A DNA stretch of 64,000 nucleotides from Pseudomonas oryzihabitans NBRC 102199 (GCF_000730625.1 NZ_BBIT01000005.1:62001-126000), one strand, 5' to 3'. Positions 45,622-55,555 are shown, counted from the first letter of the stretch. Notes: generated by a model from the letters alone, not told the origin. Numbers and translations are program-made.

Positions 45622-46530
45622 TCAGGGCTGCTCGCCCAGGGCCGCGAAGCGTTCCGCCAGCCAGCCGTGCAGCTGCCGCACCGCCGGCGAGAATTGCCGC
45701 CGGTGCGGGCAGAACAGCTGCAGCGGCAAGGGCTCGCCGGGCTGCTCGGGCAGCAGGCGCACCAGCCGACCGCGCTGCAGGTCGTCGCGCATGTCCAGCC
45801 AGGACTTGTAGACGATACCCTCCCCGGCCACCGCCCAGCGCCGCACCACCTCGGCATCGTCGCTTTGCAGGGGTCCGCTGACGGCTACCTGGCGCAGGCC
45901 ACCGTCGGCCTGTGGAAAGCTCCACTTGTCATAGGTGCGCCCATGCAGCTGGTAGAGCAGGCAGGCGTGCCTGGACAGGTCGTCCAGGCTGCGCGGCGCG
46001 CCCTGGCGGGCCAGATAGGCCGGCGCCGCCGCCAGCAGCCGGCGATTGTCCGGGGCCAGCGGCAGGGCCACCAGGCTGTCGTCCTGGCTGCGGCCGTAGC
46101 GGATGGCGATGTCCACCGGATCGCGATAGACGTCGGCCTGCTGGTCCGAGACGTAGAGCCTGAGGGTCAGGCCGGGATGGCGCTGACGAAACTCGGCCAG
46201 CCAGGGCAGCAGGAGATTGCGCCCCAGGTCCGAAGGCGCCGCCACCTGCAGCACTCCGCGCAACTCAGGACTCTCCCCCTGCAACCGCTCGCGCCCTTCG
46301 CGCAAGGTCTCCAGCACCTCGCGGGCATAGGGCAGATAGGCCTCGCCCTCGGCGGTCAGGCGCAGGCTGCGGGTCGAGCGGGCGAACAGGCGAATGCCCA
46401 GTTCGCGCTCCAGCCGGCCGATGGCGGCGCTCACCTGCCCCGGCAGGAGGTCTGCCTCGCGGGCGGCGCGGGAAAAGCTGCCGAGGGCGGAGGAGCGGAC
46501 GAAGAGGCCGAGGTCGTCGAAGCGGATCAT
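45622..46530 (-). CDS. LysR-family regulator
   Basis: A 302-residue LysR regulator of the CrgA/DsdC-like branch: helix-turn-helix at residues 1-60 (FDDLGLFVRSSALGSFSRAAREADLLPGQVSAAIGRLERELGIRLF) and an effector domain (LRGVLQVAAPSDLGRNLLLPWLAEF; DPVDIAIRYGRSQDDSLVA). ATG 46530 is chosen over GTG 46536 because AGGAG lies 5 bases upstream of it. It is divergent from an oxidoreductase-lactonase-nitroreductase cluster, its likely target. Confidence 0.88.
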   Translation of the reverse strand: MIRFDDLGLFVRSSALGSFSRAAREADLLPGQVSAAIGRLERELGIRLFARSTRSLRLTAEGEAYLPYAREVLETLREGRERLQGESPELRGVLQVAAPSDLGRNLLLPWLAEFRQRHPGLTLRLYVSDQQADVYRDPVDIAIRYGRSQDDSLVALPLAPDNRRLLAAAPAYLARQGAPRSLDDLSRHACLLYQLHGRTYDKWSFPQADGGLRQVAVSGPLQSDDAEVVRRWAVAGEGIVYKSWLDMRDDLQRGRLVRLLPEQPGEPLPLQLFCPHRRQFSPAVRQLHGWLAERFAALGEQP

Positions 46531-46531
46531 T

Positions 46532-46548
46532 TTCACTCCTGCAGTGAA
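46532..46548. promoter_or_regulatory. inverted repeat, candidate LysR-type site
   Basis: TTCAC-TCCTGCA-GTGAA is a perfect 5-bp inverted repeat with the T-N11-A core common for LysR regulators. It overlaps the ribosome site of the lysR gene and could serve autorepression. Confidence 0.4.
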
Positions 46549-46635
46549 GGTGCTATCCGATTCTGCCGCTTTTTCCGGTCGAGCATGAAGACGACCATGG
46601 GCTCACGTCTTCTTATCGTACAAAGGAACCCGCCC

Positions 46636-47643
46636 ATGAAAGCCATCGTCCACGGTGACACCACCCTGCCCGCCAGCGATCCCCGTGCCCTGCAGGACGC
46701 GGTGCTGCCCGACCCCACGCCCGAGGCCCATGACCTCCTGGTGGAAGTCCGCGCCGTGTCGGTCAATCCGGTCGATACCAAGGTGCGCCAGGGCCTGGTG
46801 CAGCGCGAGTCCAAGGTACTGGGCTGGGACGTCTCCGGCGTGGTCCGCGCCGTGGGCAGCGCCGTCAGCCGCTTCGCCGTGGGTGACGAGGTCTACTACG
46901 CCGGCGAGCTGTTCCGCCCCGGCTGCAACAGCGAACTGCACCTGGTCGACGAACACCTGGCCGGGCACAAGCCCAAGAGCCTGGATCATGCCCAGGCCGC
47001 GGCCCTGCCGCTGACCGCCATCACCGCCTGGGAATTGCTGTTCGACCGTCTCGGCGCGACCGAAGGCGGCGGCGCCGGCCAGCAGCTGCTGGTGATGGGC
47101 GCGGCGGGTGGCGTCGGCTCCGTGCTGGTGCAGCTGGCCCGCCAGCTCACCGAGCTGACGGTGATCGGTACCGCCTCGCGCCAGGAAACCCAGGACTGGG
47201 TGCGCCAGCTGGGTGCCCACCACGTCATCGACCATCACCAGCCGCTGCGACCCCAGCTCGAAGCCCTGGGTCTGGATGGCGTGACCCTGGTGGCCAGCCT
47301 CACCCACACCGATGAGCACTTCACCCAGCTGGTGGATGTCCTGCGGCCCCAGGGTCGCCTGGGCGTGATCGACGATCCGGCGCAACTCGACGTGGTGCCG
47401 ATGAAGGCCAAGTCGCTGTCGCTGCACTGGGAACTGATGTTTACCCGCTCGCTGTTCCAGACCCCGGACAAGGTGCGGCAGCACGAGATCCTCGAACGCG
47501 TCGCCGGACTGATCGACCAGGGCACCCTCAAGACCACCCTCGGCGAGCACCTGGGCCGGATCGATGCCGCCAACCTGCGCCGCGCCCATGCCCAGCTGGA
47601 AAGCCATCAGGCGCGCGGCAAGCTCGTGCTGGAGGGGTTCTGA
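46636..47643 (+). CDS. zinc-type alcohol dehydrogenase family / quinone oxidoreductase
   Basis: A 335-residue medium-chain reductase of the quinone-oxidoreductase-like (ZADH) branch. The GroES-like domain contains VEVRAVSVNPVDTKVRQGL and VLGWDVSGVVRAVG. The nucleotide-binding motif is LLVMGAAGGVGSVLVQLARQL (about 150-170). Structural zinc Cys residues are lacking, as in quinone reductases. It likely reduces quinones or enones with NADPH. The stop overlaps the next start (TGATG), so it is the first gene of an operon opposite the LysR gene. Confidence 0.87.
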   Translation: MKAIVHGDTTLPASDPRALQDAVLPDPTPEAHDLLVEVRAVSVNPVDTKVRQGLVQRESKVLGWDVSGVVRAVGSAVSRFAVGDEVYYAGELFRPGCNSELHLVDEHLAGHKPKSLDHAQAAALPLTAITAWELLFDRLGATEGGGAGQQLLVMGAAGGVGSVLVQLARQLTELTVIGTASRQETQDWVRQLGAHHVIDHHQPLRPQLEALGLDGVTLVASLTHTDEHFTQLVDVLRPQGRLGVIDDPAQLDVVPMKAKSLSLHWELMFTRSLFQTPDKVRQHEILERVAGLIDQGTLKTTLGEHLGRIDAANLRRAHAQLESHQARGKLVLEGF

Positions 47644-48791
47644 TGCCTCGCTTGAGTGCCCTGACCCTCGCCGTCGCCCTGGCCGTGGGTAGCCTGACGG
47701 CCCAGGCCGCGCCGCTGCCCCAGGAGCACACCCTTGGCCAGCTGGAGCCGGTGTTCGCCTTCCAGGACGCCATGCCCACCGGCGTCACCGTCAGCGAGAC
47801 CGGGCGGATCTTCGTCAACTACCCGCGCTGGGGCGACGCGGTGCCCTTCACCGTCGCCGAACTCAAGGACGGCAAGGCCGTGCCCTACCCGGACGCCGCG
47901 CTCAACGTCGAGACCCCCGGCCAGCCGGCCAAGGGCTTCATCAGCGTGCAGAGCGTGGTCGCCGACGGGCGCGGCCACCTCTGGGTGCTGGATACCGCCG
48001 CCCCCGGCTTCGCCGCGCCCAAGGCCGGCGGCGCCAAGCTGGTGGCCATCGACCTCAAGACCAACCAGGTGGTTAAGACCCTGGTCTTTCCGGCCGCGGT
48101 GCTCGAACCCAAGAGCTACGTCAACGACGTGCGTTTCGACTTTCGCGTCGGCCGCGCCGGGGTGGCCTATGTCACCGATTCGGCCCCTCCGGGCGGACTC
48201 ATCGTCCTCGACCTCGCCACCGGCCAGGCCCAGCGTCGCCTGACCGGCGCGCCCCAGGCCAACGTCGACCCCAGCTTCGCCCCGGTGGTGGAAGGCGAAC
48301 CGTTGCTGATGCAGCGCCCCGATGGCAGCAAGGTCCGACCGGCCATCGCCAGCGACGGCATCGCCCTGTCGCCGGACGGCGGCACCCTCTACTTCAGCCC
48401 GCTGTCCAGCCGCCACCTCTATGCCGTGCCCACCGCCCTGCTGCGTGATCCCCAGGCAAGCGAGGCCCAGGTGCGCGCCGGGGTGCAGGATCTCGGCGAG
48501 AAGGGTGCCTCCGACGGCCTCGAAGCCGATGCCCAGGGTCGCCTCTATGCCGGCGACTACGAGCACAACGCCGTGCGCCAGCGCCAGACCGACGGCAGCT
48601 GGAAGACCCTGGTCCACGATCCCCGTGTGCTCTGGCCCGACACCTTCAGCATCGGTCCGGACGGCTACCTCTATTTCACCGCCAACCAGCTCCATCGCCA
48701 GGCCCAGTTCCACGGTGGCCAGGACCTGCGCCAGAAGCCCTACAGCCTGTTCCGCGTCAAGATCGACGCCCAGCCGGCCCCTACCCACTGA
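47643..48791 (+). CDS. exported major-royal-jelly/yellow-family beta-propeller protein
   Basis: A 382-residue protein with signal peptide MPRLSALTLAVALAVGSLTAQA. It resembles bacterial relatives of the major royal jelly/yellow family, SMP-30-like propellers: MPTGVTVSETGRIFVNYPRWGDAVPFTVAEL, GHLWVLDTAAPGF, YVNDVRFDFRVGRAGVAYVTDSAPPGGLIVLDL, DGIALSPDGGTLYFSPL and LWPDTFSIGPDGYLYFTANQLHR. A lactonase or small-molecule-binding role is possible but unproven. It overlaps the upstream oxidoreductase gene by one base and precedes a nitroreductase gene. Confidence 0.8.
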   Translation: MPRLSALTLAVALAVGSLTAQAAPLPQEHTLGQLEPVFAFQDAMPTGVTVSETGRIFVNYPRWGDAVPFTVAELKDGKAVPYPDAALNVETPGQPAKGFISVQSVVADGRGHLWVLDTAAPGFAAPKAGGAKLVAIDLKTNQVVKTLVFPAAVLEPKSYVNDVRFDFRVGRAGVAYVTDSAPPGGLIVLDLATGQAQRRLTGAPQANVDPSFAPVVEGEPLLMQRPDGSKVRPAIASDGIALSPDGGTLYFSPLSSRHLYAVPTALLRDPQASEAQVRAGVQDLGEKGASDGLEADAQGRLYAGDYEHNAVRQRQTDGSWKTLVHDPRVLWPDTFSIGPDGYLYFTANQLHRQAQFHGGQDLRQKPYSLFRVKIDAQPAPTH

Positions 48792-48809
48792 TCCGATCAG
48801 GAGTTATCC

Positions 48810-49457
48810 ATGCAGCTGTCCCAGATCGCCCGCACCCGTTACACCACCAAGGCCTTCGACGGCTCCCGCAGCATCCCGGCCGAACAGGTCGAGGAATTGC
48901 TGGAGCTGCTGCGCCAGGCGCCCTCCTCGGTCAACTCCCAGCCCTGGCACTTCGTGGTCGCCGCCAGCGCCGAGGCCAAGGCGCGCATCGCCCAGGGCAT
49001 GCAGAGTCCCTACAACGAACCCAAGGTGCTGCCGGCGTCCCACGTCATTGTGCTGTGCACCCGCCTGGAAATGACCGAAGGCCACCTGGCCCAGGTGCTG
49101 GAGCAGGAAGCCCAGGACGGCCGCTTCGCCAAGCCCGAGGCGCGCGCTACCCAGGACGGCACCCGCCGTCACTTCGTCGACCTGCATCGTCATGAGCGCA
49201 AGGACGTGCAGCACTGGATGGAGAAGCAGACCTACCTGGCCTTGGGCACCCTGCTGCTCGGCGCCGCCGCCCTGGGCATCGATGCCACCCCCATGGAAGG
49301 CTTCGACGCCAACAGCCTGGACCAGGAACTGGGCCTGCGCGAACAGGGCTACACCGCCCTGGTAGTGGTCGGCCTGGGCTATCGCGGCGAAAGCGACTTC
49401 AATGCCGCCCTGCCCAAGTCCCGCCTGACCCGCGAGCAGGTGTTCACCTTCCTGTAA
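48810..49457 (+). CDS. nfsB: oxygen-insensitive NAD(P)H nitroreductase / dihydropteridine reductase
   Basis: A 215-residue FMN-dependent nitroreductase matching NfsB: ARTRYTTKAFDGSRSIP at the N-terminus with the FMN-binding Arg, RQAPSSVNSQPWHFVVA, GTLLLGAAALGIDATPMEGFD and LVVVGLGYRGESDFNAALPKSRL. It reduces nitro compounds and quinones by two electrons. It has AGGAG 8 bases upstream and closes the LysR-divergent redox operon. Confidence 0.93.
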   Translation: MQLSQIARTRYTTKAFDGSRSIPAEQVEELLELLRQAPSSVNSQPWHFVVAASAEAKARIAQGMQSPYNEPKVLPASHVIVLCTRLEMTEGHLAQVLEQEAQDGRFAKPEARATQDGTRRHFVDLHRHERKDVQHWMEKQTYLALGTLLLGAAALGIDATPMEGFDANSLDQELGLREQGYTALVVVGLGYRGESDFNAALPKSRLTREQVFTFL

Positions 49458-49470
49458 ACCGCAGGACCTC

Positions 49471-49591
49471 GTAGCGTGGATAACGGCGCAGCCTTATCCA
49501 CAGTACGAACCGGTAGCCGCCAGTGGAAAACGCTGGCGCGGTTTTCCACGCTACGCAGGCGTAGGTTGGGTTGAGCGCAGCGAAGCCCAAC
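49471..49591. repeat. mosaic of two intergenic repeat types
   Basis: An element starting GTAGCGTGGATAACG and ending CCTTATCCAC (49471-49501) is followed by an inverted relative starting GTGGAAAACGC and ending TTTTCCACGCTAC (49523-49554). A third element, TAGGTTGGGTTGAGCGCAGC followed by GAAGCCCAAC, runs at 49562-49591. These resemble dispersed Pseudomonas intergenic repeats. They fill the 3' region of nfsB. Confidence 0.65.
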
Positions 49592-49605
49592 AGCAGCACC
49601 CATAA

Positions 49606-49637
49606 AAAAGCCGACCGTCGCGAGACGGTCGGCTTTT
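49606..49637. terminator. bidirectional rho-independent terminator
   Basis: A 14-bp stem, AAAAGCCGACCGTC / GACGGTCGGCTTTT, with a GCGA loop and A/T runs on both sides. It lies between the convergent nfsB and luciferase-like genes. Confidence 0.92.
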
Positions 49638-49639
49638 AT

Positions 49640-49740
49640 TCGCGGCCATGCCGGTGCGCCGTAGCGACCGCTCCTACAGGGGCGATGCTTTTCATGCTTT
49701 TGTAGGAGCGGCCGCATCGGCGGACCGCCATGGCCGCGAT
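49640..49740. repeat. degenerate REP pair (BIME)
   Basis: A reverse REP-like half (CGCGGCCATG...CGACCGCTCCTAC, 49640-49677) and a forward one (TGTAGGAGCGGCCGC...CCATGGCCGCGAT, 49700-49740) face each other around ATGCTTTTCATGC. The tips have diverged compared with the copy at 30809-30864. Confidence 0.75.
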
Positions 49741-49789
49741 AAATCCGGGTTACGCCGAGCCCAACGAGTCCCAACGCTACCTATCCCCA

Positions 49790-50791
49790 TCAACCGCCCT
49801 TCAGATCCGCCAGGATCGAGAAGGCGCGCAGGCGATCCGCCTGCTCGTAGACGTCGCAGGTAAAGATCAGCTCGTCGGCGTCGGTCTTTTCCAGCAGCAG
49901 CTCCAGGCGCTCGCGGACCTTGTCCGGGCCACCGATCACCGCCATGCCGAGGAAACTCGACACCGACTCCTTCTCGTGGGGCAACCAGACCCCTTCCATG
50001 TTGCGCACCGGCGGTTGCAGGCGCAGGCTGTCGCCGCGGAACAGGGCGAGGATGCGCTGGTAGACGGTGGTGGCCAGGTAATTGGCTTCGTCGTCGCTGT
50101 CGGCTGCCACCAGCGGTACCCCGAGCATCACATAGGGGCGATCGAGCACCTTGGACGGCTTGAAGTTCTCGCGATAGAGGCGGATGGCCTCGTGCACGTA
50201 GCGCGGCGCGAAGTGCGAGGCGAAGGCATAGGGCAGGCCCTTGGCCGCCGCCAGCTGGGCGCTGAACAGGCTCGAACCCAGCAGCCAGATCGGCACCTCG
50301 GTACCCGCACCCGGCATGGCGATCACGCCCTGCCCGGGCTGTTGCGGCCCGAAGTAGTGCTGCAGCTCTTCCACGTCCCGCGGGAAGTCGTCGGAGCTGC
50401 CCAGGCGATCACGGCGCAGGGCATAGGCGGTGCGCTGATCCGAGCCCGGTGCGCGACCCAGGCCGAGCTCGATGCGGCCCGGATACAGCGAAGCCAGGGT
50501 GCCGAACTGCTCGGCCACCACCAGCGGCGCATGGTTGGGCAGCATGATACCGCCCGAACCCAGGCGCAGGGTGCTGGTGCCAGCGGCCAGATAGCCCAGC
50601 AGCACGGCGGTCGCCGAACTGGCGATGCCGTCCATGTTGTGGTGCTCGGCGACCCAGTAGCGGGAAAAGCCGAGTTGCTCGACGTGGCGCGCCAGATCCA
50701 AGGCGTTGTGCAACGCCTGGGCGGCATCGCCATCGTCACGGATGGGAGCGAGGTCGAGGACCGACAGGGCGGTCTTAGCGAGACGGGTCAT
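49790..50791 (-). CDS. luciferase-like (LLM) flavin-dependent monooxygenase
   Basis: A 333-residue LLM-class flavoprotein of the YhbW type: [104 protein letters not shown] and [19 protein letters not shown]. It should use reduced FMN and O2, though the substrate is unknown. The start overlaps the hxlR gene by 17 bases, so the two form one operon. Confidence 0.88.
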   Translation of the reverse strand: MTRLAKTALSVLDLAPIRDDGDAAQALHNALDLARHVEQLGFSRYWVAEHHNMDGIASSATAVLLGYLAAGTSTLRLGSGGIMLPNHAPLVVAEQFGTLASLYPGRIELGLGRAPGSDQRTAYALRRDRLGSSDDFPRDVEELQHYFGPQQPGQGVIAMPGAGTEVPIWLLGSSLFSAQLAAAKGLPYAFASHFAPRYVHEAIRLYRENFKPSKVLDRPYVMLGVPLVAADSDDEANYLATTVYQRILALFRGDSLRLQPPVRNMEGVWLPHEKESVSSFLGMAVIGGPDKVRERLELLLEKTDADELIFTCDVYEQADRLRAFSILADLKGG

Positions 50792-51185
50792 CAGAGAACT
50801 CCTCGGCGACCTGATCGTAGGCCGCCCTGTGGCGCTGAATGAGAGGCTGCTTCGCGGAGGCCCAGGCGGCCAGGGCGCCCACCGGCACCATCAGGCTCTG
50901 GCCCAGTTCGGTGAGGGCGTATTCCACCTGGGGCGGCTTGCTCGGCGTCACCGTGCGGGACACCAGGCCGTCGCGCTCCAGCTGGCGCAGGGTCACGCTG
51001 AGCATGCGCTGGGAAATGCCGTCGACCCGCCGGCGCAATTCGTTGAAGCGCAGCGGACCGGGTTCCAGGGTAAAGAGCGTGAGCAGGGACCAGGCATCGC
51101 CGATCCGGTCCAGCACGTCCCTGATCGGACAGGCGTGGGCATGCAGGCGGCGACGGCTGGAGATACGACTGACCACGGCGTCCAT
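50775..51185 (-). CDS. HxlR-family transcriptional regulator
   Basis: A 136-residue winged-helix protein of the HxlR/YodB family. The conserved Cys is in [26 protein letters not shown] (about residue 19), followed by [35 protein letters not shown]. Relatives sense quinones or diamide through the N-terminal Cys. It is the first gene of an operon with the LLM monooxygenase. A 27-bp palindrome directly upstream is the probable operator. Confidence 0.9.
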   Translation of the reverse strand: MDAVVSRISSRRRLHAHACPIRDVLDRIGDAWSLLTLFTLEPGPLRFNELRRRVDGISQRMLSVTLRQLERDGLVSRTVTPSKPPQVEYALTELGQSLMVPVGALAAWASAKQPLIQRHRAAYDQVAEEFSDDPSR

Positions 51186-51226
51186 GGCGATCCTCGAAGC
51201 AGAACTGGCTTCCAGCCTACGCCTTT

Positions 51227-51253
51227 CGGGCGGTTATTAAAAGTAACCACCCG
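51227..51253. promoter_or_regulatory. palindrome, candidate HxlR operator
   Basis: Imperfect 27-bp inverted repeat CGGGCGGTTATT-AAA-AGTAACCACCCG (10 of 12 pairs), centred 55 bases upstream of the hxlR start. It contains an AT-rich centre typical for this family. Confidence 0.6.
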
Positions 51254-51315
51254 TCAGGACTGGTATTGCCGCCTTGGCGAGGGCACAATCCAGGAGGTCG
51301 TGAGCGTTTTTATTG

Positions 51316-51329
51316 ATTGAACGTTCAAT
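51316..51329. promoter_or_regulatory. BetI operator upstream of betI
   Basis: ATTGAACGTTCAAT is a perfect 14-bp palindrome matching known BetI boxes. It lies 52 bases before the betI start. Confidence 0.85.
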
Positions 51330-51380
51330 AAAAAATAGTTACCCTCCGAGGCTCCTTCCGCTCTGTCCAGGAGATGCCTC

Positions 51381-51968
51381 GTGCCCAAGGTCGGGATGCA
51401 GCCCATCCGCCGTTCGCAGCTCATTGCCGCGACCCTCGAAGCCGTCGACGAAGTCGGCATGGGCGACGCCAGTATCGCCTTTATCGCCCGCAAGGCCGGG
51501 GTCTCCAACGGCATCATCAGCCACTACTTCCAGGACAAGAATGGCCTGCTCGAAGCCACCATGCGGCATCTGATGAATGCCCTGCGCCAGGCCGTGCGCG
51601 AACGCCGTGCCGCCCTGCCCGGTGACGACCCCGCCGCCAACCTGCGCGCCATCATCCAGGGCAACTTCGACGATACCCAGGTCAGCGGCCCGGCCATGAA
51701 GACCTGGCTGGCCTTCTGGGCCACCAGCATGCACCAGCCCAATCTGCGCCGGCTGCAACGCATCAACGACCTGCGCCTCTATTCCAACCTCTGCTGGCAA
51801 TTCCGCCGCCTCCTGCCCCACGAGCAGGCGCGCGCCTCGGCCCGCGGCCTGGCCGCCATCATCGACGGCCTCTGGCTGCGCGGCGCCCTTTCCGGCGACA
51901 CCTTCAACACCCAGCAGGCCCTGCAGATCGCCTACGACTACCTGGACCTGCAACTGGCCAAGGCCTGA
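51381..51968 (+). CDS. betI: choline-responsive repressor BetI
   Basis: A 195-residue TetR-family repressor. The helix-turn-helix is [40 protein letters not shown] (about 22-62), and the N-terminus [15 protein letters not shown] is typical of BetI. Choline relieves its repression of the bet genes. The start codon is GTG at 51381, with AGGAG 7 bases upstream. Identical operators precede both betI and betB. Confidence 0.95.
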   Translation: MPKVGMQPIRRSQLIAATLEAVDEVGMGDASIAFIARKAGVSNGIISHYFQDKNGLLEATMRHLMNALRQAVRERRAALPGDDPAANLRAIIQGNFDDTQVSGPAMKTWLAFWATSMHQPNLRRLQRINDLRLYSNLCWQFRRLLPHEQARASARGLAAIIDGLWLRGALSGDTFNTQQALQIAYDYLDLQLAKA

Positions 51969-52110
51969 CCCCCTCTATCGCCGCCCAGGCCCCGCCCCGT
52001 CCACTCGGCGCGGGGCTCTCCTCCTGCGTCTCCCGCTCCCTCCCCGCTTCGCCAGAACCGCTCTGGGCCGCCCATCGCCCCGTTTCGGCACGCCTGTGAA
52101 TTTTTCATTG

Positions 52111-52124
52111 ATTGAACGTTCAAT
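52111..52124. promoter_or_regulatory. BetI operator upstream of betB
   Basis: A second ATTGAACGTTCAAT palindrome lies in the 263-bp gap between betI and betB, 107 bases before betB. It suggests a separate BetI-controlled promoter for betBA. Confidence 0.85.
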
Positions 52125-52231
52125 AAAAATTAAGTAGACTGGATCTATCGCTGGCGCAGAGAGACCTTTCTTTCGCGCCCCCTGTGTTCCTTGCGGGTGC
52201 CACGGCGCCCGCCCAGCTTGGGAGAACGTCC

Positions 52232-53704
52232 ATGGCCCGTTTCGCCGAACAGCAGCTGTACATCGGTGGCCGTTATGTCGCCGCCACCGGTGGTACCACC
52301 TTCGAAACCCTGAATCCCGCCACCGGCGAGGTGCTCGCCACGGTGCAGAGCGCCAGCCGCGCCGACGTGGACAAGGCGGTAGCCGCCGCCGCTGCCGGCC
52401 AGAAGGTCTGGGCCGCGATGACCGCCATGCAGCGCTCGCGCATCCTGCGCAAGGCCGTGGATATCCTCCGTGAGCGCAACGACGAACTGGCGCTGCTGGA
52501 AACCCTCGACACCGGCAAGGCCCTGTCCGAGACCCAGGCCGTCGACATCGTCACCGGCGCCGACGTGCTCGAGTACTACGCAGGCCTCGTGCCGGCCCTG
52601 GAAGGCGAGCAGATCCCGCTGCGCGAGACCTCCTTCGTCTATACCCGCCGCGAGCCGCTGGGCGTGGTCGCCGGCATCGGCGCCTGGAACTACCCAATCC
52701 AGATCGCCCTGTGGAAATCCGCCCCGGCCCTGGCCGCCGGCAACGCCATGATCTTCAAGCCCAGCGAAGTCACCCCGCTGACCGCGCTGAAGCTGGCCGA
52801 GATCTACACCGAGGCCGGTCTGCCCGACGGCGTCTTCAACGTGGTCAATGGCGTCGGCCCGGAAGTCGGCGTGGCCCTGACCGAGCATCCCGGCATCGAG
52901 AAGATCTCCTTTACCGGCGGCGTCGCCACCGGCAAGAAGGTCATGGCCAGCGCCGCCGGCTCGACCCTTAAGGAAGTCACCATGGAGCTGGGCGGCAAGT
53001 CGCCGCTGATCGTCTGTGACGACGCCGACCTGGAGCGCGCCGCCGACATCGCCGTCATGGCCAACTTCTTCAGCTCCGGCCAGGTCTGCACCAATGGCAC
53101 CCGCGTCTTCGTGCCCCAGGCGCTCAAGGCCGACTTCGAGGCCAAGGTGGTGGAGCGGGTCAAGCGCATCAAGCTGGGCGATCCCCTGGCCGCCGAGACC
53201 AACTTCGGTCCGCTGGTCAGCACCCCGCACATGGAAAAGGTGCTGGGCTACATCGCCCAGGGCCAGGCCGAAGGCGCCCGCCTGCTCACCGGTGGCGAGC
53301 GCGTCACCCAGGGCGAACTGGCCAAGGGCAACTTCGTCGCCCCCACCGTCTTCACCGATTGCCGTGACGACATGGCCATCGCCCGCGAAGAGATCTTCGG
53401 CCCGGTCATGAGCATCCTGGCCTATGCCAACGAGGACGAGGTGGTGCGGCGCGCCAACGACACCGAGTACGGCCTGGCCGCCGGCGTGGTCACCCGTGAC
53501 CTGGCCCGCGCCCATCGCATGATCCATCGCCTGGAAGCCGGCATCTGCTGGATCAACACCTGGGGCGAATCCCCCGCCGAGATGCCGGTGGGTGGCTACA
53601 AGCATTCCGGCGTCGGTCGCGAAAACGGCCTCACCACCCTCGGCCACTACACCCGCATCAAGTCGGTGCAGGTCGAGCTGGGCGACTACGCCTCGATCTT
53701 CTAA
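52232..53704 (+). CDS. betB: betaine aldehyde dehydrogenase
   Basis: A 490-residue aldehyde dehydrogenase that oxidises betaine aldehyde to glycine betaine with NAD(P)+. The catalytic Cys is in [15 protein letters not shown] (about residue 286) and the Glu in [14 protein letters not shown] (about 252). The N-terminus [21 protein letters not shown] and C-terminus [18 protein letters not shown] match BetB. The start at 52232 gives the standard N-terminus. betA follows after 90 bp. Confidence 0.97.
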   Translation: MARFAEQQLYIGGRYVAATGGTTFETLNPATGEVLATVQSASRADVDKAVAAAAAGQKVWAAMTAMQRSRILRKAVDILRERNDELALLETLDTGKALSETQAVDIVTGADVLEYYAGLVPALEGEQIPLRETSFVYTRREPLGVVAGIGAWNYPIQIALWKSAPALAAGNAMIFKPSEVTPLTALKLAEIYTEAGLPDGVFNVVNGVGPEVGVALTEHPGIEKISFTGGVATGKKVMASAAGSTLKEVTMELGGKSPLIVCDDADLERAADIAVMANFFSSGQVCTNGTRVFVPQALKADFEAKVVERVKRIKLGDPLAAETNFGPLVSTPHMEKVLGYIAQGQAEGARLLTGGERVTQGELAKGNFVAPTVFTDCRDDMAIAREEIFGPVMSILAYANEDEVVRRANDTEYGLAAGVVTRDLARAHRMIHRLEAGICWINTWGESPAEMPVGGYKHSGVGRENGLTTLGHYTRIKSVQVELGDYASIF

Positions 53705-53726
53705 GCCGCTCAGGCAGCGCTGTTCT

Positions 53727-53758
53727 CCCCTCTCCGCTGGAGAGGGTCCGGGGCTGGG
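53727..53758 (-). repeat. degenerate hairpin repeat between betB and betA
   Basis: CCCCTCTCC-GCT-GGAGAGGG followed by TCCGGGGCTGGGG is a worn reverse-oriented copy of the CCCTCTCCC/GGGAGAGGG family. Confidence 0.7.
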
Positions 53759-53794
53759 GCCCGACCCCACCCGCCGTCAGGAGGAGACTTTTTC

Positions 53795-55537
53795 ATGGCA
53801 CACGAATTCGACTACATCGTCATAGGCGCCGGCTCGGCCGGCAACGTCCTGGCCACCCGGCTGACCGAAGACAAGGACGTCACCGTCCTGCTGCTGGAAG
53901 CCGGCGGCCCCGACTACCGCCTGGACTTCCGCACCCAGATGCCGGCCGCCCTGGCCTATCCGCTGCAGGGCAAGCAGTACAACTGGGCCTACCAGACCGA
54001 GCCCGAGCCGCACATGGACAACCGCCGGATGGAATGCGGCCGCGGCAAGGGCCTGGGCGGCTCCTCGCTGATCAACGGCATGTGCTACATCCGCGGCAAC
54101 GCCCTGGACTATGACAACTGGGCGCAACTCGACGGCCTGGACGACTGGACCTACCTCGACTGCCTGCCCTACTTCCGCAAGGCCGAGAAGCGCGATGCCG
54201 GTGCCAACGACTGGCACGGCGGCGAGGGTCCGGTCTCGGTGACCACCGCCAAGCCGAATACCAATCCGCTGTTCGAAGCCATGGTCGAAGCCGGTGTCCA
54301 GGCGGGCTATCCGCGCACCGAAGACCTCAACGGCTATCAGCAGGAAGGCTTCGGCCCCATGGACCGCTTCGTCACCCCGAACGGCCGTCGCTCCAGCACC
54401 GCGCGTGGCTATCTGGATCAGGCCAAAGGGCGCCCGAATCTGACCATCGTCACCCACGCCACCACCGATCGCATCCTCTTCGAGGGCAAGCGCGCCAACG
54501 GCGTCGCCTACATGAAGGGCGATTCCCTGGAAGCCATCACCGTGCGCGCCCGCCGCGAAGTCCTGCTCTGCGCCGGCGCCATCGCCTCGCCGCAGATCCT
54601 GCAACGCTCCGGCGTCGGCCCCGCGCCGCTGCTGCGGCGCTTCGACATCCCGCTGGTCCACGACCTGCCGGGCGTCGGCCAGAATCTGCAGGACCACCTT
54701 GAGATGTACCTGCAGTACGAGTGCAAGCAGCCGGTCTCGCTGTACCCGGCGCTGAAGTGGTACAACCAGCCGCAGATCGGTCTGGAATGGATGCTCAAGG
54801 GCACCGGCCTGGGCGCCAGCAACCACTTCGAGGCGGGCGGCTTCATCCGCTCCAGCGAAGAATTCGACTGGCCCAACATCCAGTACCACTTCCTGCCGAT
54901 CGCCATCAATTACAACGGCACCAACGCCATCGAGGCCCATGGCTTCCAGGCCCACGTCGGCTCCATGCGTTCGCCCAGCCGCGGTCGCATTGAACTGACC
55001 TCGCGCGATCCGCGCCAGCATCCGAGCATCCTGTTCAACTACATGAGCACCGAGCAGGACTGGCGCGAATTCCGCGACGGCATTCGCCTGACCCGCGAAA
55101 TCATGCAGCAGCCGGCGCTGGATCCCTATCGTGGCGAAGAGATCAACCCGGGCCGCGATTGCGTGACCGACGCCCAGCTGGATGCCTTCGTGCGCTCCCA
55201 CGCCGAGACCGCCTATCACCCGTCCTGCTCCAACAAGATGGGTACCGACGACATGGCGGTGGTCGATGGCGCCGGTCGCGTGCACGGCCTGGAAGGCCTG
55301 CGCGTGGTGGACGCCTCCATCATGCCGATCATCGCGACGGGCAACCTCAATGCCCCGACCATCATGATCGCCGAGAAGATCGCCGACAAAATCCGCGGTC
55401 GCGCCCCGCTGCCGCGCAGCAATGCCGCCTACTACGTCGCCAACGGCGCCCCGGTACGGGGTACCCCGCTGCGTGACGTCAACGGCCAGCGCGCCGCCGA
55501 GCCGGTCCCGCAGCGCCGCAACCAGCCGGCCGCCTGA
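53795..55537 (+). CDS. betA: choline dehydrogenase
   Basis: A 580-residue FAD-dependent GMC oxidoreductase that oxidises choline to betaine aldehyde at the membrane. The FAD motif is [17 protein letters not shown] (residues about 8-24), with GMC signatures [21 protein letters not shown] and [15 protein letters not shown]. The active-site His is in [11 protein letters not shown]. The C-terminal tail is somewhat longer than in E. coli BetA. It is the last gene of betIBA, and a strong terminator follows. Confidence 0.96.
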   Translation: MAHEFDYIVIGAGSAGNVLATRLTEDKDVTVLLLEAGGPDYRLDFRTQMPAALAYPLQGKQYNWAYQTEPEPHMDNRRMECGRGKGLGGSSLINGMCYIRGNALDYDNWAQLDGLDDWTYLDCLPYFRKAEKRDAGANDWHGGEGPVSVTTAKPNTNPLFEAMVEAGVQAGYPRTEDLNGYQQEGFGPMDRFVTPNGRRSSTARGYLDQAKGRPNLTIVTHATTDRILFEGKRANGVAYMKGDSLEAITVRARREVLLCAGAIASPQILQRSGVGPAPLLRRFDIPLVHDLPGVGQNLQDHLEMYLQYECKQPVSLYPALKWYNQPQIGLEWMLKGTGLGASNHFEAGGFIRSSEEFDWPNIQYHFLPIAINYNGTNAIEAHGFQAHVGSMRSPSRGRIELTSRDPRQHPSILFNYMSTEQDWREFRDGIRLTREIMQQPALDPYRGEEINPGRDCVTDAQLDAFVRSHAETAYHPSCSNKMGTDDMAVVDGAGRVHGLEGLRVVDASIMPIIATGNLNAPTIMIAEKIADKIRGRAPLPRSNAAYYVANGAPVRGTPLRDVNGQRAAEPVPQRRNQPAA

Positions 55538-55555
55538 TCCCAGGCAGCCGAACGC

